Assembly: GCF_011801125.1 (NCBI RefSeq) | Contig: NZ_CP046171.1 | Location: 2,480,001-2,544,000, forward strand | DNA from: Nocardia brasiliensis | GTDB taxonomy: Bacteria > Actinomycetota > Actinomycetes > Mycobacteriales > Mycobacteriaceae | Direction of reading: 5' to 3' | Length of the DNA stretch: 64,000 nt | Shown here: positions 8,688 through 16,714 of the stretch, in pieces | Layout of the letters: the number at the start of each line of letters is the position of its first letter | Numbering within the stretch: position 1 is the stretch's first letter | The notes under the pieces: generated by a model | Databases searched by the model: none | The model's input: only the letters and a program-made list of their open reading frames with translations | What the model was told of the DNA's origin: nothing | Program-made: the position numbers and the translations under genes

Positions 8688-9689
8688 GTGACTTTCGACA
8701 ATGTGCGGGGCGGCTCGACCCCTGGCGGTCCGCCCCGGACGCCGCCGAACGTCTCGGCGACACCCTCGGTGATCCAGAGTTTGCGGACACATTCCGGTAC
8801 CTCGGTACCGTTTTCCGTCGAGTTCAACCCGCCGCGTGACGCGCCCGCCGAGGCGCGGCTGTGGCGCGCGGTGCGACAGTTCGAGCGAATGCATCCGGCG
8901 TTCGTCTCGATGACCTACGGCGCGGGCGGGTCCACCCGCGACCGCACCGTGCGGGTCACCGGCGCGCTGGCCCAGGAGACCACGCTGCTGCCGGTGGCGC
9001 ACCTGACCGCGGTCGAGCACAGCGTGGCCGAGTTGCGTTCGCTGGTCGGTTCCTACGCCGATTCCGGTATCCGCAACATCCTGGTGCTGCGCGGCGATCC
9101 GCCGGGTGACCCGCTCGGCGCCTGGCAGCGGCATCCGGAAGGCGTCGAGTACGCCGAGGAGCTGGTGCGGATCGTGCGCGATCTCGGTGACTTCCACGTC
9201 GGTGTCGCCTCGTTCCCGCAGGGCCACCACCGCTCGCCCGATCTCGACTCCGATACCGCCTACCTGGCCGCGAAACTGCGTGCGGGCGCGGAGTATTCGA
9301 TCACACAGATGTTCTTCGACGTCGAGCACTACCTGCGGCTGCGCGACCGGGTGCTGAAGGTCGACCCGGTCGAGGGCGCGAAACCGATCATCCCCGAGCT
9401 GATGCCGATCACCTCGTTGCGCACGGTGGCCAGGGCCGAGGAGCTCTGCGGTCGCGCGCTGCCGCCCGCGGTGCTGCGGCGGCTGCACAAGGCAGCGGGT
9501 GCGGATCCCGACGGCAATCCCGCGGCGGTGCGCGAGGCGGGCATCGAGATCGCCACCGAGATGGCCCAGCGGCTCATCGACGAGGGCGCGCCCTGCCTGC
9601 ACTTCATCACGCTGAATTTCGCCAAGGCGACCACCGAGGTGCTCACCAACCTCGGCTACGGCGTCACCGCCGCACCGATCAGCGCCTGA
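8688..9689 (+). CDS. metF: 5,10-methylenetetrahydrofolate reductase, MetF family
   Basis: A TIM-barrel flavoprotein that reduces 5,10-methylene-THF to 5-methyl-THF for methionine synthesis. The N-terminal FSVEFNPPRD strand, SMTYGAGGSTRDRT and SITQMFFDVEHYLRLRDRV segments are classical MetF signatures (substrate- and FAD-binding). Length is 333 residues from the GTG at 8688; the first 30 or so residues are low-complexity and not conserved, so a shorter start is possible. It occupies the position of Rv2172c, next to idsA2, and is divergent from it. It converges with the CocE-type gene, leaving seven bases between the stop codons. Confidence 0.88.
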   Translation: MTFDNVRGGSTPGGPPRTPPNVSATPSVIQSLRTHSGTSVPFSVEFNPPRDAPAEARLWRAVRQFERMHPAFVSMTYGAGGSTRDRTVRVTGALAQETTLLPVAHLTAVEHSVAELRSLVGSYADSGIRNILVLRGDPPGDPLGAWQRHPEGVEYAEELVRIVRDLGDFHVGVASFPQGHHRSPDLDSDTAYLAAKLRAGAEYSITQMFFDVEHYLRLRDRVLKVDPVEGAKPIIPELMPITSLRTVARAEELCGRALPPAVLRRLHKAAGADPDGNPAAVREAGIEIATEMAQRLIDEGAPCLHFITLNFAKATTEVLTNLGYGVTAAPISA

Positions 9690-9696
9690 TCGCGGC

Positions 9697-11724
9697 TCAC
9701 CAGCCGGTATCACCGCTGAGCGGAACGTTCACATAGCTCGGCGCCGACGGATCAAGTCGCAGGTGTTGCGGTTTGAGCCCGGTACCGTCGAGCATCGGCC
9801 GGATCGGCAGCCCCTTCGGATAGTTGCCCGCGAAGACGTCGAGTCGAAGCCGGTGTCCCGGTTGGAGTATCGCGTCGGTGGGGGCGAGGCCGAGGTCGAG
9901 CGCGATGGTCCGACCCGGTACCACATCCTGCCTGGCGGCCAGCGACAGAACCGGGAACGGGTCGGTGTAGGCCCCATCAGCCGAGCGCCTGCTCCTGCCT
10001 TCGTCGACGGCCCGCATCGACGTCAGCAGCTGTCCTGAGGTCAGCGTGACCGAACGGCCGTCGGGCGCGACATCGTTCAGCGTCGCGGTCCAGTAACCGT
10101 CGGTGCCGTCGTGCACGGTCTCGAGATGGACAGCGATCGGCCCGGACAGTGTGGTCGGCGCGGCCACCGGAGGACTGGTGAAGGTGAGTCCCGAGACCTC
10201 CTGGACTCTGGCGTCTTTGCTGCAGCCGGTGAAGACGAGAATGCCCGCGGTGCCCTGGGTTCCGTCGGTCGAGCACGCGCTCGCCAGTCCGGGCGCGACG
10301 GTCAAGCGGACGCTGTCCGTGCTCACCGCGGTCGTCAGCGAGCCGTCGTGCGCGCTGAGCGCCGAGGTCCCGCTCGGTATCGCGGACAGATACACCCGCC
10401 GGTGTTCTGCCTCCGGCCGAGGGAACCGGTCGGCGGTGGTCCACCCGCCGCCCTGCTGCCACATCGTCACCGGGCCCCACCGGTCGATCCCGTTGTCGAT
10501 GCCCTTGAGCCACCTGTCGAACCAGGCGCGCTGCAACACATCGATGCGCGGCGGTTCGCCCGGCCTGCCGCGCATGTCGAAGCCGGTGTTCACGTGGTAG
10601 CCGTTGCCCATCACCAACTGTTTCTGCCCGGGCGGCAGCGCGATGTCCTGGTAGATCCGTGGCTCGCCGTTGACGAAGTTGTCGTGCCAGCCGCCGATCA
10701 CCATGGTGGGTACCTTGATTCGCTCGGGGTGGCCGAGCCAGGCCTGCCGGATCGGGCTGTTCGGATCGAGCACGCTCGCCAGTTGTGGCGGCACGGTGTC
10801 GAAGGAGTCGGTGGTCAGCGTCTGCAACCCGATGTCGAGGAACGACAGCGGATCGGCGAGTCGGTCGGCCAGCCAGCGGGCGTCGAATCTGCCCTGTAGC
10901 AACGACATCAGATCCGGCATGAGTTTGGCCGCGTTGACGATCAGCAGATACGGGACCAGGATGCCGATGGCGGCCCCGCCCGGCGCGATCATGTCGCGGA
11001 CCAGATCGTTGCCCGGCACCACCGGAACGATGGCTTTCAGTGCTGGCGGCTGCTTCTCGGCGGCCTGCACCTGGTTGATGCCAGAGTAGGACACGCCGTT
11101 CATCCCGATGTTGCCGTCCGACCAGGGCTGGGCCGCCGCCCAGGCGATCACCTCCGGTGTATCCGCCTGGTCTTTCGGTCCCCATGGCTCCCACATCCCC
11201 TGCGAGAACCCGGTGCCGCGCACGTCCACCACCACCTGGGTGTAGCCGCTGCGAATCAGGTTGGGGTCCACCGAGAAAACCCGGCCGAACCCGCCGCCCG
11301 CGACCCGGGTGGCGTCGGTGAGTCCTTCCAGTGGAGTCCCCGGCAACTCGAACTCGCGCAGCAAGCCGACCACCGCGTCCGACAGCACCGGCACCGACAG
11401 CGCGGTCTGCAGGATCATCGATCCGAGCTTGGTGTACGGCGTCATGTTCACGATCGTCGGGAACGGAGTATCGATCGGACCGTGCGCGTCGGCGGGCCGA
11501 TATACGTTCGCCTTCAGCACGGTTCCGTCACTCATCGTGATGGGCACGTCCCAGTCGATGTGAATAGACGGAAACCGTTGCGGCCCATCGTGCAGCGCGG
11601 TCCACGCCGCGTCTCCCTCCGGTGCGGCGGCGCCGGGCGGGGCGACGACCGACTGCGAAATAGTAAGAAGCGAAACCACTCCGACGAGCCATCGGGCCCA
11701 GCGGCGGTGCAGAGCAACTGTCAT
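9697..11724 (-). CDS. Secreted CocE/NonD-type (X-Pro dipeptidyl-peptidase-like) hydrolase
   Basis: A 675-residue exported alpha/beta hydrolase of the S15/CocE family. A signal peptide covers about residues 1-34 (positively charged start, hydrophobic core, PPGAAAPEG cleavage region). The nucleophile motif GVSYSG places Ser at about residue 212, and GGWHDNFVNGEPRIYQD contributes downstream active-site residues; the last third is the jelly-roll domain of this family (PGHRLRLDVFAGNYP). Members cleave esters, amides or X-Pro peptides; the substrate here is unknown. GGAGGAAGG precedes the ATG, and an inverted repeat lies in the predicted promoter. It is adjacent to but transcriptionally separate from the sulfur operon, which ends at a terminator upstream of it. 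Confidence 0.85.
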   Translation of the reverse strand: MTVALHRRWARWLVGVVSLLTISQSVVAPPGAAAPEGDAAWTALHDGPQRFPSIHIDWDVPITMSDGTVLKANVYRPADAHGPIDTPFPTIVNMTPYTKLGSMILQTALSVPVLSDAVVGLLREFELPGTPLEGLTDATRVAGGGFGRVFSVDPNLIRSGYTQVVVDVRGTGFSQGMWEPWGPKDQADTPEVIAWAAAQPWSDGNIGMNGVSYSGINQVQAAEKQPPALKAIVPVVPGNDLVRDMIAPGGAAIGILVPYLLIVNAAKLMPDLMSLLQGRFDARWLADRLADPLSFLDIGLQTLTTDSFDTVPPQLASVLDPNSPIRQAWLGHPERIKVPTMVIGGWHDNFVNGEPRIYQDIALPPGQKQLVMGNGYHVNTGFDMRGRPGEPPRIDVLQRAWFDRWLKGIDNGIDRWGPVTMWQQGGGWTTADRFPRPEAEHRRVYLSAIPSGTSALSAHDGSLTTAVSTDSVRLTVAPGLASACSTDGTQGTAGILVFTGCSKDARVQEVSGLTFTSPPVAAPTTLSGPIAVHLETVHDGTDGYWTATLNDVAPDGRSVTLTSGQLLTSMRAVDEGRSRRSADGAYTDPFPVLSLAARQDVVPGRTIALDLGLAPTDAILQPGHRLRLDVFAGNYPKGLPIRPMLDGTGLKPQHLRLDPSAPSYVNVPLSGDTGW

Positions 11725-11755
11725 CGATACCCTTCCTCCGGCCGACGGCGGAAAT

Positions 11756-11773
11756 ATACATGCACGTCTGTAT
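11756..11773. promoter_or_regulatory. Inverted repeat (ATACA-N8-TGTAT) in the promoter of the CocE-type gene
   Basis: Two half sites ATACA and TGTAT are separated by eight bases, 32 bases upstream of the CocE-type start codon. A TATATT element on the minus strand (11753-11758) touches the repeat and could be the -10 box. A repressor bound here would occlude RNA polymerase. Spacing resembles TetR-family operators, but no regulator gene is adjacent, so the assignment is inference. Confidence 0.4.
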
Positions 11774-11865
11774 GTTTGGGGAAGGGTTTCCGGAAGGATC
11801 TCGTTTTCCTGTCCGGCGCACCGATCGGCACCGGAGTCGTTGTGCACGCGAACAGCACCGCGAGT

Positions 11866-11895
11866 GCGGCGGCACCACAACGGTGGTGCCGCCGC
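11866..11895 (-). terminator. Strong hairpin terminator at the end of the sulfur operon
   Basis: A 13-bp perfect stem (GCGGCGGCACCAC paired with its complement) closes an AACG loop, beginning 10 bases past the stop of the last flavin monooxygenase gene. There is no clear U-tract, which is common for terminators in high-GC actinomycetes. It separates the operon from the CocE-type gene downstream on the same strand. Confidence 0.75.
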
Positions 11896-11904
11896 GCACC
11901 GGTG

Positions 11905-13056
11905 TCAGGCCGCCCGGGCGGCGCGCAGGCCCCAGGCGTCGGCGAGCAGCCGATGCGATTCCAGCCGGTCGGCGTGGTGATGGGTGACGCTGGTGACCAG
12001 CAGTTCATCGGCGCCGGTGACCCGCTGCAGCGCGGCGAGGCGGGCCGTCACGGTGCTCGGCGAACCGACGAACTGGGTGGCGAGGCGGTCGTCCACCAGA
12101 CGGTGTTGCTCGGCGGTCAGCGGCGTCGCGGTGTCGGGATCGAGGTAGTGCGCCGCGCCCGCACCGCTGCGGATGCTGTGCACCCAGTGGCCGTAGGTGG
12201 CGGCGTGATGTCGCGCGGTCGCGTCGTCGGCGGCCACCACCACGTCGGCCGAGACCACCACGTACGGCTCGGCCAGCTGCGCGGACGGACGGAACGCGGC
12301 CCGGTAGGCCGTCACCGCGTCCAGCGCGGTGCCCGGCGAGACGTGATAGGCCGCGGCGAAGGGCAAGCCGAGCCGCCCCGCCAATTCCGCGCTCTCCCCG
12401 GCCGAGCTGCCGAACACCCACAGCTGCACCTGGGCTCCTTCGCCCGGAACCGCGTGCAGGGCAACGCCTTCGGGGCTGACGAAGCTGCCGTCGAGCAGCG
12501 CCCGCACCTCGTCGACCTGTTCGGCGAACTCCAGCGGCTGCGCGCCGCGCTGCTGCAGCGCGCTGATCGAGGCGAGGAACTTCGACCGGTCGGTGATCCG
12601 GCCCGGGTCGAACGGCGGCGGCACCACCACGCCGTCCTTGACCTCGGTCCGTCCGGTCGCGGTGTCGACGCGGGGGTGCCCGCCCTTGGGATGCGCGGGC
12701 TCGGAACCGTATTGGCTGCGGCGATGCCCGGAGCGACCGAGCCCGAGATCGAGTCTGCCCGGGTGGAGCGCGTCGATCGTGCCGAATGCCTCCACGATCG
12801 AGGCCGAGGTGTGGTGGCCGACCTGCACCGCGGCCGAGCCGACCCGGATGCGCGAGGTGGCCGCGGCGACCAAGCCGATCAGCGTGATCGACGAGGAGCT
12901 GGCCACCGCGACGAAATGATGCTCGGCCAGCCAATACCGGTGGTATCCCCACTGTTCGGCGTGCTGGGCGAGTTCGACAGTGTTGCGCAGCGCCTGCTGC
13001 GCGGTGGACCCGGCGCTGATCGGCGCCAGATCGAGGATGGAAAGGGGAACGGTCAC
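11905..13056 (-). CDS. LLM-class flavin-dependent monooxygenase (MsnO8/luciferase group 1 type)
   Basis: A 383-residue luciferase-like TIM-barrel enzyme (PLSILDLAPISAGSTAQQAL, GYHRYWLAEHH, LHPGRLDLGLGRS are the group signatures). Such enzymes use FMNH2 supplied by a separate reductase and O2 to oxidise small organic compounds, often organosulfur compounds. The GTG at 13056 overlaps the stop of the DUF1684 gene (GTGA). It is the last gene of the operon and is followed by a strong terminator hairpin. The substrate cannot be read from sequence. Its context of two ABC importers, three further monooxygenases and a cysteine-type leader peptide points to sulfur scavenging. Confidence 0.85.
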   Translation of the reverse strand: MTVPLSILDLAPISAGSTAQQALRNTVELAQHAEQWGYHRYWLAEHHFVAVASSSSITLIGLVAAATSRIRVGSAAVQVGHHTSASIVEAFGTIDALHPGRLDLGLGRSGHRRSQYGSEPAHPKGGHPRVDTATGRTEVKDGVVVPPPFDPGRITDRSKFLASISALQQRGAQPLEFAEQVDEVRALLDGSFVSPEGVALHAVPGEGAQVQLWVFGSSAGESAELAGRLGLPFAAAYHVSPGTALDAVTAYRAAFRPSAQLAEPYVVVSADVVVAADDATARHHAATYGHWVHSIRSGAGAAHYLDPDTATPLTAEQHRLVDDRLATQFVGSPSTVTARLAALQRVTGADELLVTSVTHHHADRLESHRLLADAWGLRAARAA

Positions 13057-13880
13057 GCCGGCCTCCGCTCGGCTAGCTCGCCGTGTTGCAGCCGGGGGTG
13101 CTGCTCGCCCGCCTCGATCGCCACCCGCAGCCGGTTCTCGGCGGGCGCCACCGGGCAGGTCGCGAAATCGGTGAAGGCGCATGGCAGATTCGCCGCGCGG
13201 TTGAAGTCGAGGCGCACCGTGCCGTCCGCGTCCACCGCGCCGACGGCCAGCGACCGTGCCGCGGGGTAGGTGGTGACCCCGCTGGTGGCATCGGTGAACA
13301 GCACACGCAGATCGGCCGGATCGCCGAACGCGATGACCCGCTCGGTGGCCGTGCCGACGGTGAATTCGATGGTGCCCGAGGCGGTGTGGTGATGCTCGAG
13401 CCCGTCGACCACGGCGCCGGTGGTCACCGTCTTCGCCGCGTCGAACGGGGTGAACTTGCCCGGCAAGACCCAGCGCGGGTCCGGCGCGTAGCTGGGGATG
13501 CCGTCGAAGCTCAGCAGCGCCGGCGCGGCCGGATCGTGCACCCGCACCGCGTAGCGGCCGGTGCGCCGGATCACCTCGAGTAGCCGATCCTCGTGCAGCA
13601 CACTGAGGCCAGGTGCGCCCTCGGCGGGCGTGATGATGTGCACGCCGGCGATCCGCTCGCCGTCGTAGTCCAGCCGGTCGGCCGGCTGCGCGGTGATGAA
13701 CACCTTGTGGTCGGTGACCCACCAGGTGCCGGGCACGTCCGGCAGCCGCTCGGGTTGATCGGTGAGCCAATGCAATCCGGTCAGGCTCAGGAAGCCGAGC
13801 GGGTCGCGCAGCTGGTCCTCCCGCGCGTGCTGCCAGTGTGCCCACTCGGTTTCGAAAACAGTGCTGATGCTGGTCGTCAT
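13053..13880 (-). CDS. DUF1684 family protein
   Basis: A 275-residue cytosolic protein of the DUF1684 family, recognised by the N-terminal WAHWQHAREDQLRDPLGFLS segment, the central HEDRLLEVIRRTGRYAVRVHD and the C-terminal DFNRAANLPCAFTDFATCP block. The conserved Cys residues in that last block (PCAFTDFATCPVAP) and the nearby N and R residues are the best candidates for function. AAGGAG lies about 10 bases before the ATG. It overlaps its upstream neighbour by ATGA and its downstream one by GTGA, so it is co-translated with two flavin monooxygenases. The family has no biochemical role that I can name; context suggests handling a monooxygenase product. Confidence 0.85.
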   Translation of the reverse strand: MTTSISTVFETEWAHWQHAREDQLRDPLGFLSLTGLHWLTDQPERLPDVPGTWWVTDHKVFITAQPADRLDYDGERIAGVHIITPAEGAPGLSVLHEDRLLEVIRRTGRYAVRVHDPAAPALLSFDGIPSYAPDPRWVLPGKFTPFDAAKTVTTGAVVDGLEHHHTASGTIEFTVGTATERVIAFGDPADLRVLFTDATSGVTTYPAARSLAVGAVDADGTVRLDFNRAANLPCAFTDFATCPVAPAENRLRVAIEAGEQHPRLQHGELAERRPA

Positions 13881-15247
13881 GACGCTCGTGCTCCTTCGTG
13901 GGCGGTGGTGCGGTGGTGGGGATGGCGCAGACCGAGATGGTCGCGCAGGGTGGTTCCGGTGTATTCGGTGCGGAAGCTGCCGCGCTCCTGCAGTTCCGGC
14001 ACGACCTTGTCGACGAATTCGTCCAGTCCGCCCGGGGTGAGGTGCGGGACGAGGATGAAACCGTCGCTGGCGTCGGACTGCACGTAGGTGTCGATCTGCT
14101 CGGCGACCGCGGCGGGTGTGCCGACGAACTGCTGGCGCGCGGTGACCTCGATGATCAGCTCGCGGATGCTGAGGTTCTCGGCCGTTGCCCTGGCCCGCCA
14201 TGCCGCGGCGACCGCGCGCGGGTCCTTGGCGTGGCGCACCCGCCCTCGGGTGATGTCGACGTTGTCGGCGGGCTCGACGTCGGGCAGCGGGCCGTCCGGG
14301 TCGTACTCGGAAAGGTCACGGCCCCATACCTGTTCGAGGAACGCCAGCGCGGTCTGCGGGCCGACCTGCTGCTGCCGGATATGGCGGGCACGGTCCTGCG
14401 CGTCCTGCGCGGAGTCGCCGAGCACGAACGTCGCGGCGGGCAGGATCTTCAATTCGTCCGGTGTCCGGCCGTACTTCGCGAGGCGGGCTTTCACGTCGGC
14501 GTAGAAGCGTTGTCCCGCTTCCAGCGTGCCGTGCACGGTGAAGATGGCGTCGGCCGCGGCGGCGCCGAATTCGCGGCCCTCGTCGGAATCGCCCGCCTGC
14601 AACAGCACCGGGTGCCCCTGTGGGCCCGGCGGCAGCACGAACCGGCCCGCGATATCGAACTGCGGTCCACGATGGCGGGTTTCGGGGATCTCGCGGGCGA
14701 AGACGCCGGCCGTCCGGTCGACCACGAGGGTGTGCGCGGCCCAGCTGTCCCACAGCTTGCGGGCGACCTCGACCGCCTCGGCGGCCCGCTGATACCGGTC
14801 GCGGTGTTCCAGATAGCCACCGCGACGGAAGTTCTCGCCGGTGAAGGCGTCGGAGGAGGTGACGACGTTCCAGGCGGCGCGGCCACCGGAGAGGTGGTCC
14901 AGCGAGGCGAATTGCTTGGCCAGCTCGAACGGTTCGTTGTAGGTGCTGTTGATGGTGCCCGCGAGACCCAGCTTGTCGGTCACCCCGGCCAGCGCGTTGA
15001 GCACCGTGAAGGTGTCCGGCCTGCCCACCACGTCCAGATCGTGGATGCGGCCGCGATGTTCGCGCAGCCGCAGTCCCTCGGCGAGGAAGAAGAAGTCGAA
15101 CAGTCCGCGTTCGGCGGTGCGCGCCAGGTGCACGAACGAGTCGAACTCGACCTGGCTCTTCGACGCCGGATCGGCCCATACCGTGGTGTTGTTGACGCCG
15201 GGGAAGTGCGCCGCCAAGTGAATGAGCTTGCGAGGTTTGCCGGTCAC
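13877..15247 (-). CDS. LLM-class flavin-dependent monooxygenase, NtaA/SnaA/DszA/SoxA group
   Basis: A 456-residue enzyme of the NtaA/DszA group. Characteristic blocks are KLIHLAAHFPGVNNTTVW at the N-terminus, FDFFFLAEGLRLREHRGRI, LSGGRAAWNVVTSSDAFTGE and GPQGHPVLLQAGDSDEGREF. The group includes nitrilotriacetate, dibenzothiophene-sulfone and other C-N or C-S bond-cleaving FMNH2 monooxygenases. The GTG at 15247 overlaps the stop of a 33-codon ORF (GTGA). The downstream DUF1684 gene begins inside its stop (ATGA). The substrate is unknown; import genes upstream suggest a small organosulfur molecule. Confidence 0.88.
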   Translation of the reverse strand: MTGKPRKLIHLAAHFPGVNNTTVWADPASKSQVEFDSFVHLARTAERGLFDFFFLAEGLRLREHRGRIHDLDVVGRPDTFTVLNALAGVTDKLGLAGTINSTYNEPFELAKQFASLDHLSGGRAAWNVVTSSDAFTGENFRRGGYLEHRDRYQRAAEAVEVARKLWDSWAAHTLVVDRTAGVFAREIPETRHRGPQFDIAGRFVLPPGPQGHPVLLQAGDSDEGREFGAAAADAIFTVHGTLEAGQRFYADVKARLAKYGRTPDELKILPAATFVLGDSAQDAQDRARHIRQQQVGPQTALAFLEQVWGRDLSEYDPDGPLPDVEPADNVDITRGRVRHAKDPRAVAAAWRARATAENLSIRELIIEVTARQQFVGTPAAVAEQIDTYVQSDASDGFILVPHLTPGGLDEFVDKVVPELQERGSFRTEYTGTTLRDHLGLRHPHHRTTAHEGARAS

Positions 15248-15345
15248 GAGGCCATCCCTTCGACCGTGCCGGTGGCGTGCGCGCGCCGGCGCCGCGCCGG
15301 CGGGCACGGACGCGGCACACAGGCCGTGGCAGCGGGTGAGCTCAT
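15244..15345 (-). CDS. Possible 33-residue coupled small ORF between two monooxygenase genes
   Basis: The ORF starts at an ATG overlapping the stop of the upstream monooxygenase gene (ATGA) and ends in the GTGA overlapping the start of the next one. The product begins MSSPAATACVPRPCPPARRR and has two Cys and several Pro and Arg residues. It does not match the classical sulfur leader motif. The exact four-base overlaps at both ends argue that it is translated, if only to carry ribosomes across the gap. Treat it as a candidate; codon content alone does not prove a protein. Confidence 0.4.
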   Translation of the reverse strand: MSSPAATACVPRPCPPARRRRAHATGTVEGMAS

Positions 15346-16463
15346 GCGCAAGCCCCTTCCTTCTCGGTGTAACGGCTGACGGGACGGGACAATCCGAGTC
15401 GAGCTCGTAATGTGGTGGAGGACACAGCGGGACGGCCGAGCGCGGCGAGCCGCCGCACGGTCGCGGGCAGCGCCAAGGGACGCAGCACGACGCCGTCGGC
15501 CGCCGCGGAATCGCGCACGGCGTCGAGCAATTCGCGCAGCGTGGCCGCGGTGCCGACGTGCGGTACGCCGGTCGTGGGCGGTGGCGCGCTCCACCGATCC
15601 AGTTCGGCGACCTCGGCGTGCGCCGTGGCCGCGGAGTCCGCGAGGTGCACGTCGAGGTCGAGCAGCACCCGCACCTTGTCGGGGTCGCGATCGGCCGCCC
15701 GCAGCGCTGTGCGCAACGCGGTGCGGTGCGCCCGCGCGTCGTCCAGGTCGGCGGCGCCGATCCGGATCAGGTCGGCCCGCCGCACCGCGACACCGGTGCT
15801 CGCGTCGTCGTCGGCGCGCACCGCGACGATCGACTGTCCCTGCGGGGAGCGCGGCGTGATCGACGGCCCCTTCACCGCGAAGTTGTCGCCGGCGAAGTCG
15901 ATGTAGTGCAGCTTGTTCCGGTCGATGAAGCGGCCGGTGGGCACGTCGCGGATCTCCGCGTCGTCCTCCCAGCTGTCCCACAGCCGGGTGACCACCTCGA
16001 TCGCCTCATCCGCCTCGTGCCACAGCGACGCCGCGTCCTGGGCCTGCTTGCGCCCGAAAGCCTGGGCCTGCTCCGGTCCTTCGGAGACGGTGACCTCCCA
16101 GCCCGCCCGGCCCAGGGTGGCGAAATCCAGGCTCTGGATGGCCTTGGCCAGATGGAACGGCTCGGTGTGCGTCACCGGCGCCTGCGGCAGCAGGCCGAGG
16201 TGCCGTGAGGTCGCGGCGACCCGTGCCGCGGTCGCCACCGCGTCGAGCCTGCCCCGGGTGACGCCGGGGCCGCCGGGTTGCAGGCCGAACGAGTCGGGCA
16301 GGAAAACCGCGTCGGCACCGGCCTTTTCGATCGCCGCCACCACGTCGACCCAGAACGCGCCGGTGAACAGGTCCTCGGCCCGCGAGTCCGGTCGCCGCCA
16401 CGCGGCCGGGTGCGCACCGGGGCCCGCGAGTTCCACGGCCAGGAAGAAATCGGATGCGGCCAT
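15342..16463 (-). CDS. LLM-class flavin-dependent monooxygenase
   Basis: A 373-residue luciferase-like enzyme: FFLAVELAGPGAHPAAWR at the N-terminus, VDVVAAIEKAGADAVFLPDS, FHLAKAIQSLDFATLGRAGW and ITPRSPQGQSIVAVRADDD are the recognisable blocks. It is related to, but clearly diverged from, the NtaA-type gene immediately downstream, and the C-terminal insertion-rich half is atypical. GGAAGG lies upstream of the ATG at 16463, which overlaps by one base (TGATG) the stop of the 83-codon ORF. It presumably uses reduced FMN made by a reductase encoded elsewhere, since no flavin reductase gene is in the operon. Confidence 0.82.
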   Translation of the reverse strand: MAASDFFLAVELAGPGAHPAAWRRPDSRAEDLFTGAFWVDVVAAIEKAGADAVFLPDSFGLQPGGPGVTRGRLDAVATAARVAATSRHLGLLPQAPVTHTEPFHLAKAIQSLDFATLGRAGWEVTVSEGPEQAQAFGRKQAQDAASLWHEADEAIEVVTRLWDSWEDDAEIRDVPTGRFIDRNKLHYIDFAGDNFAVKGPSITPRSPQGQSIVAVRADDDASTGVAVRRADLIRIGAADLDDARAHRTALRTALRAADRDPDKVRVLLDLDVHLADSAATAHAEVAELDRWSAPPPTTGVPHVGTAATLRELLDAVRDSAAADGVVLRPLALPATVRRLAALGRPAVSSTTLRARLGLSRPVSRYTEKEGACA

Positions 16464-16714
16464 CAGTAGGGTGCCTTCCAGTCGATGCACTGCCGCGCGG
16501 CGGGATGGGTGCCCGCACAGCCGATGTCGGGGGCGAAGAAGAACGCGTGCTGCCACAGCTCGGTGGCGGCAGACGGGCGCGGTGCCCGAAATCGGCTGCG
16601 CCACCAGCGCTTCACCGGATCACCCGGTGATCGGGGTTCGGGTCTGCTGCGGCAGTGCGGCCGGGTCTCGGTGCGGACGAGTATCCGGCTGTGGCGGTAG
16701 GTCGAACCCGGCAT
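16463..16714 (-). CDS. Coupled small protein of unknown function, Cys/Trp-containing (83 residues)
   Basis: This ORF begins at an ATG overlapping the stop of the ABC ATPase gene by one base (TGATG) and ends with the same arrangement onto the next monooxygenase start. The product is basic in its first half (KRWWRSRFRAPRPS) and ends in a distinctive segment with paired Cys and aromatic residues (FFFAPDIGCAGTHPAARQ, then CIDWKAPY). There is no signal peptide or membrane segment. The composition is unlike a random shadow frame and the double coupling supports a real gene. The function is unknown; the Cys pair could bind a metal or persulfide, but that is speculation. Confidence 0.65.
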   Translation of the reverse strand: MPGSTYRHSRILVRTETRPHCRSRPEPRSPGDPVKRWWRSRFRAPRPSAATELWQHAFFFAPDIGCAGTHPAARQCIDWKAPY

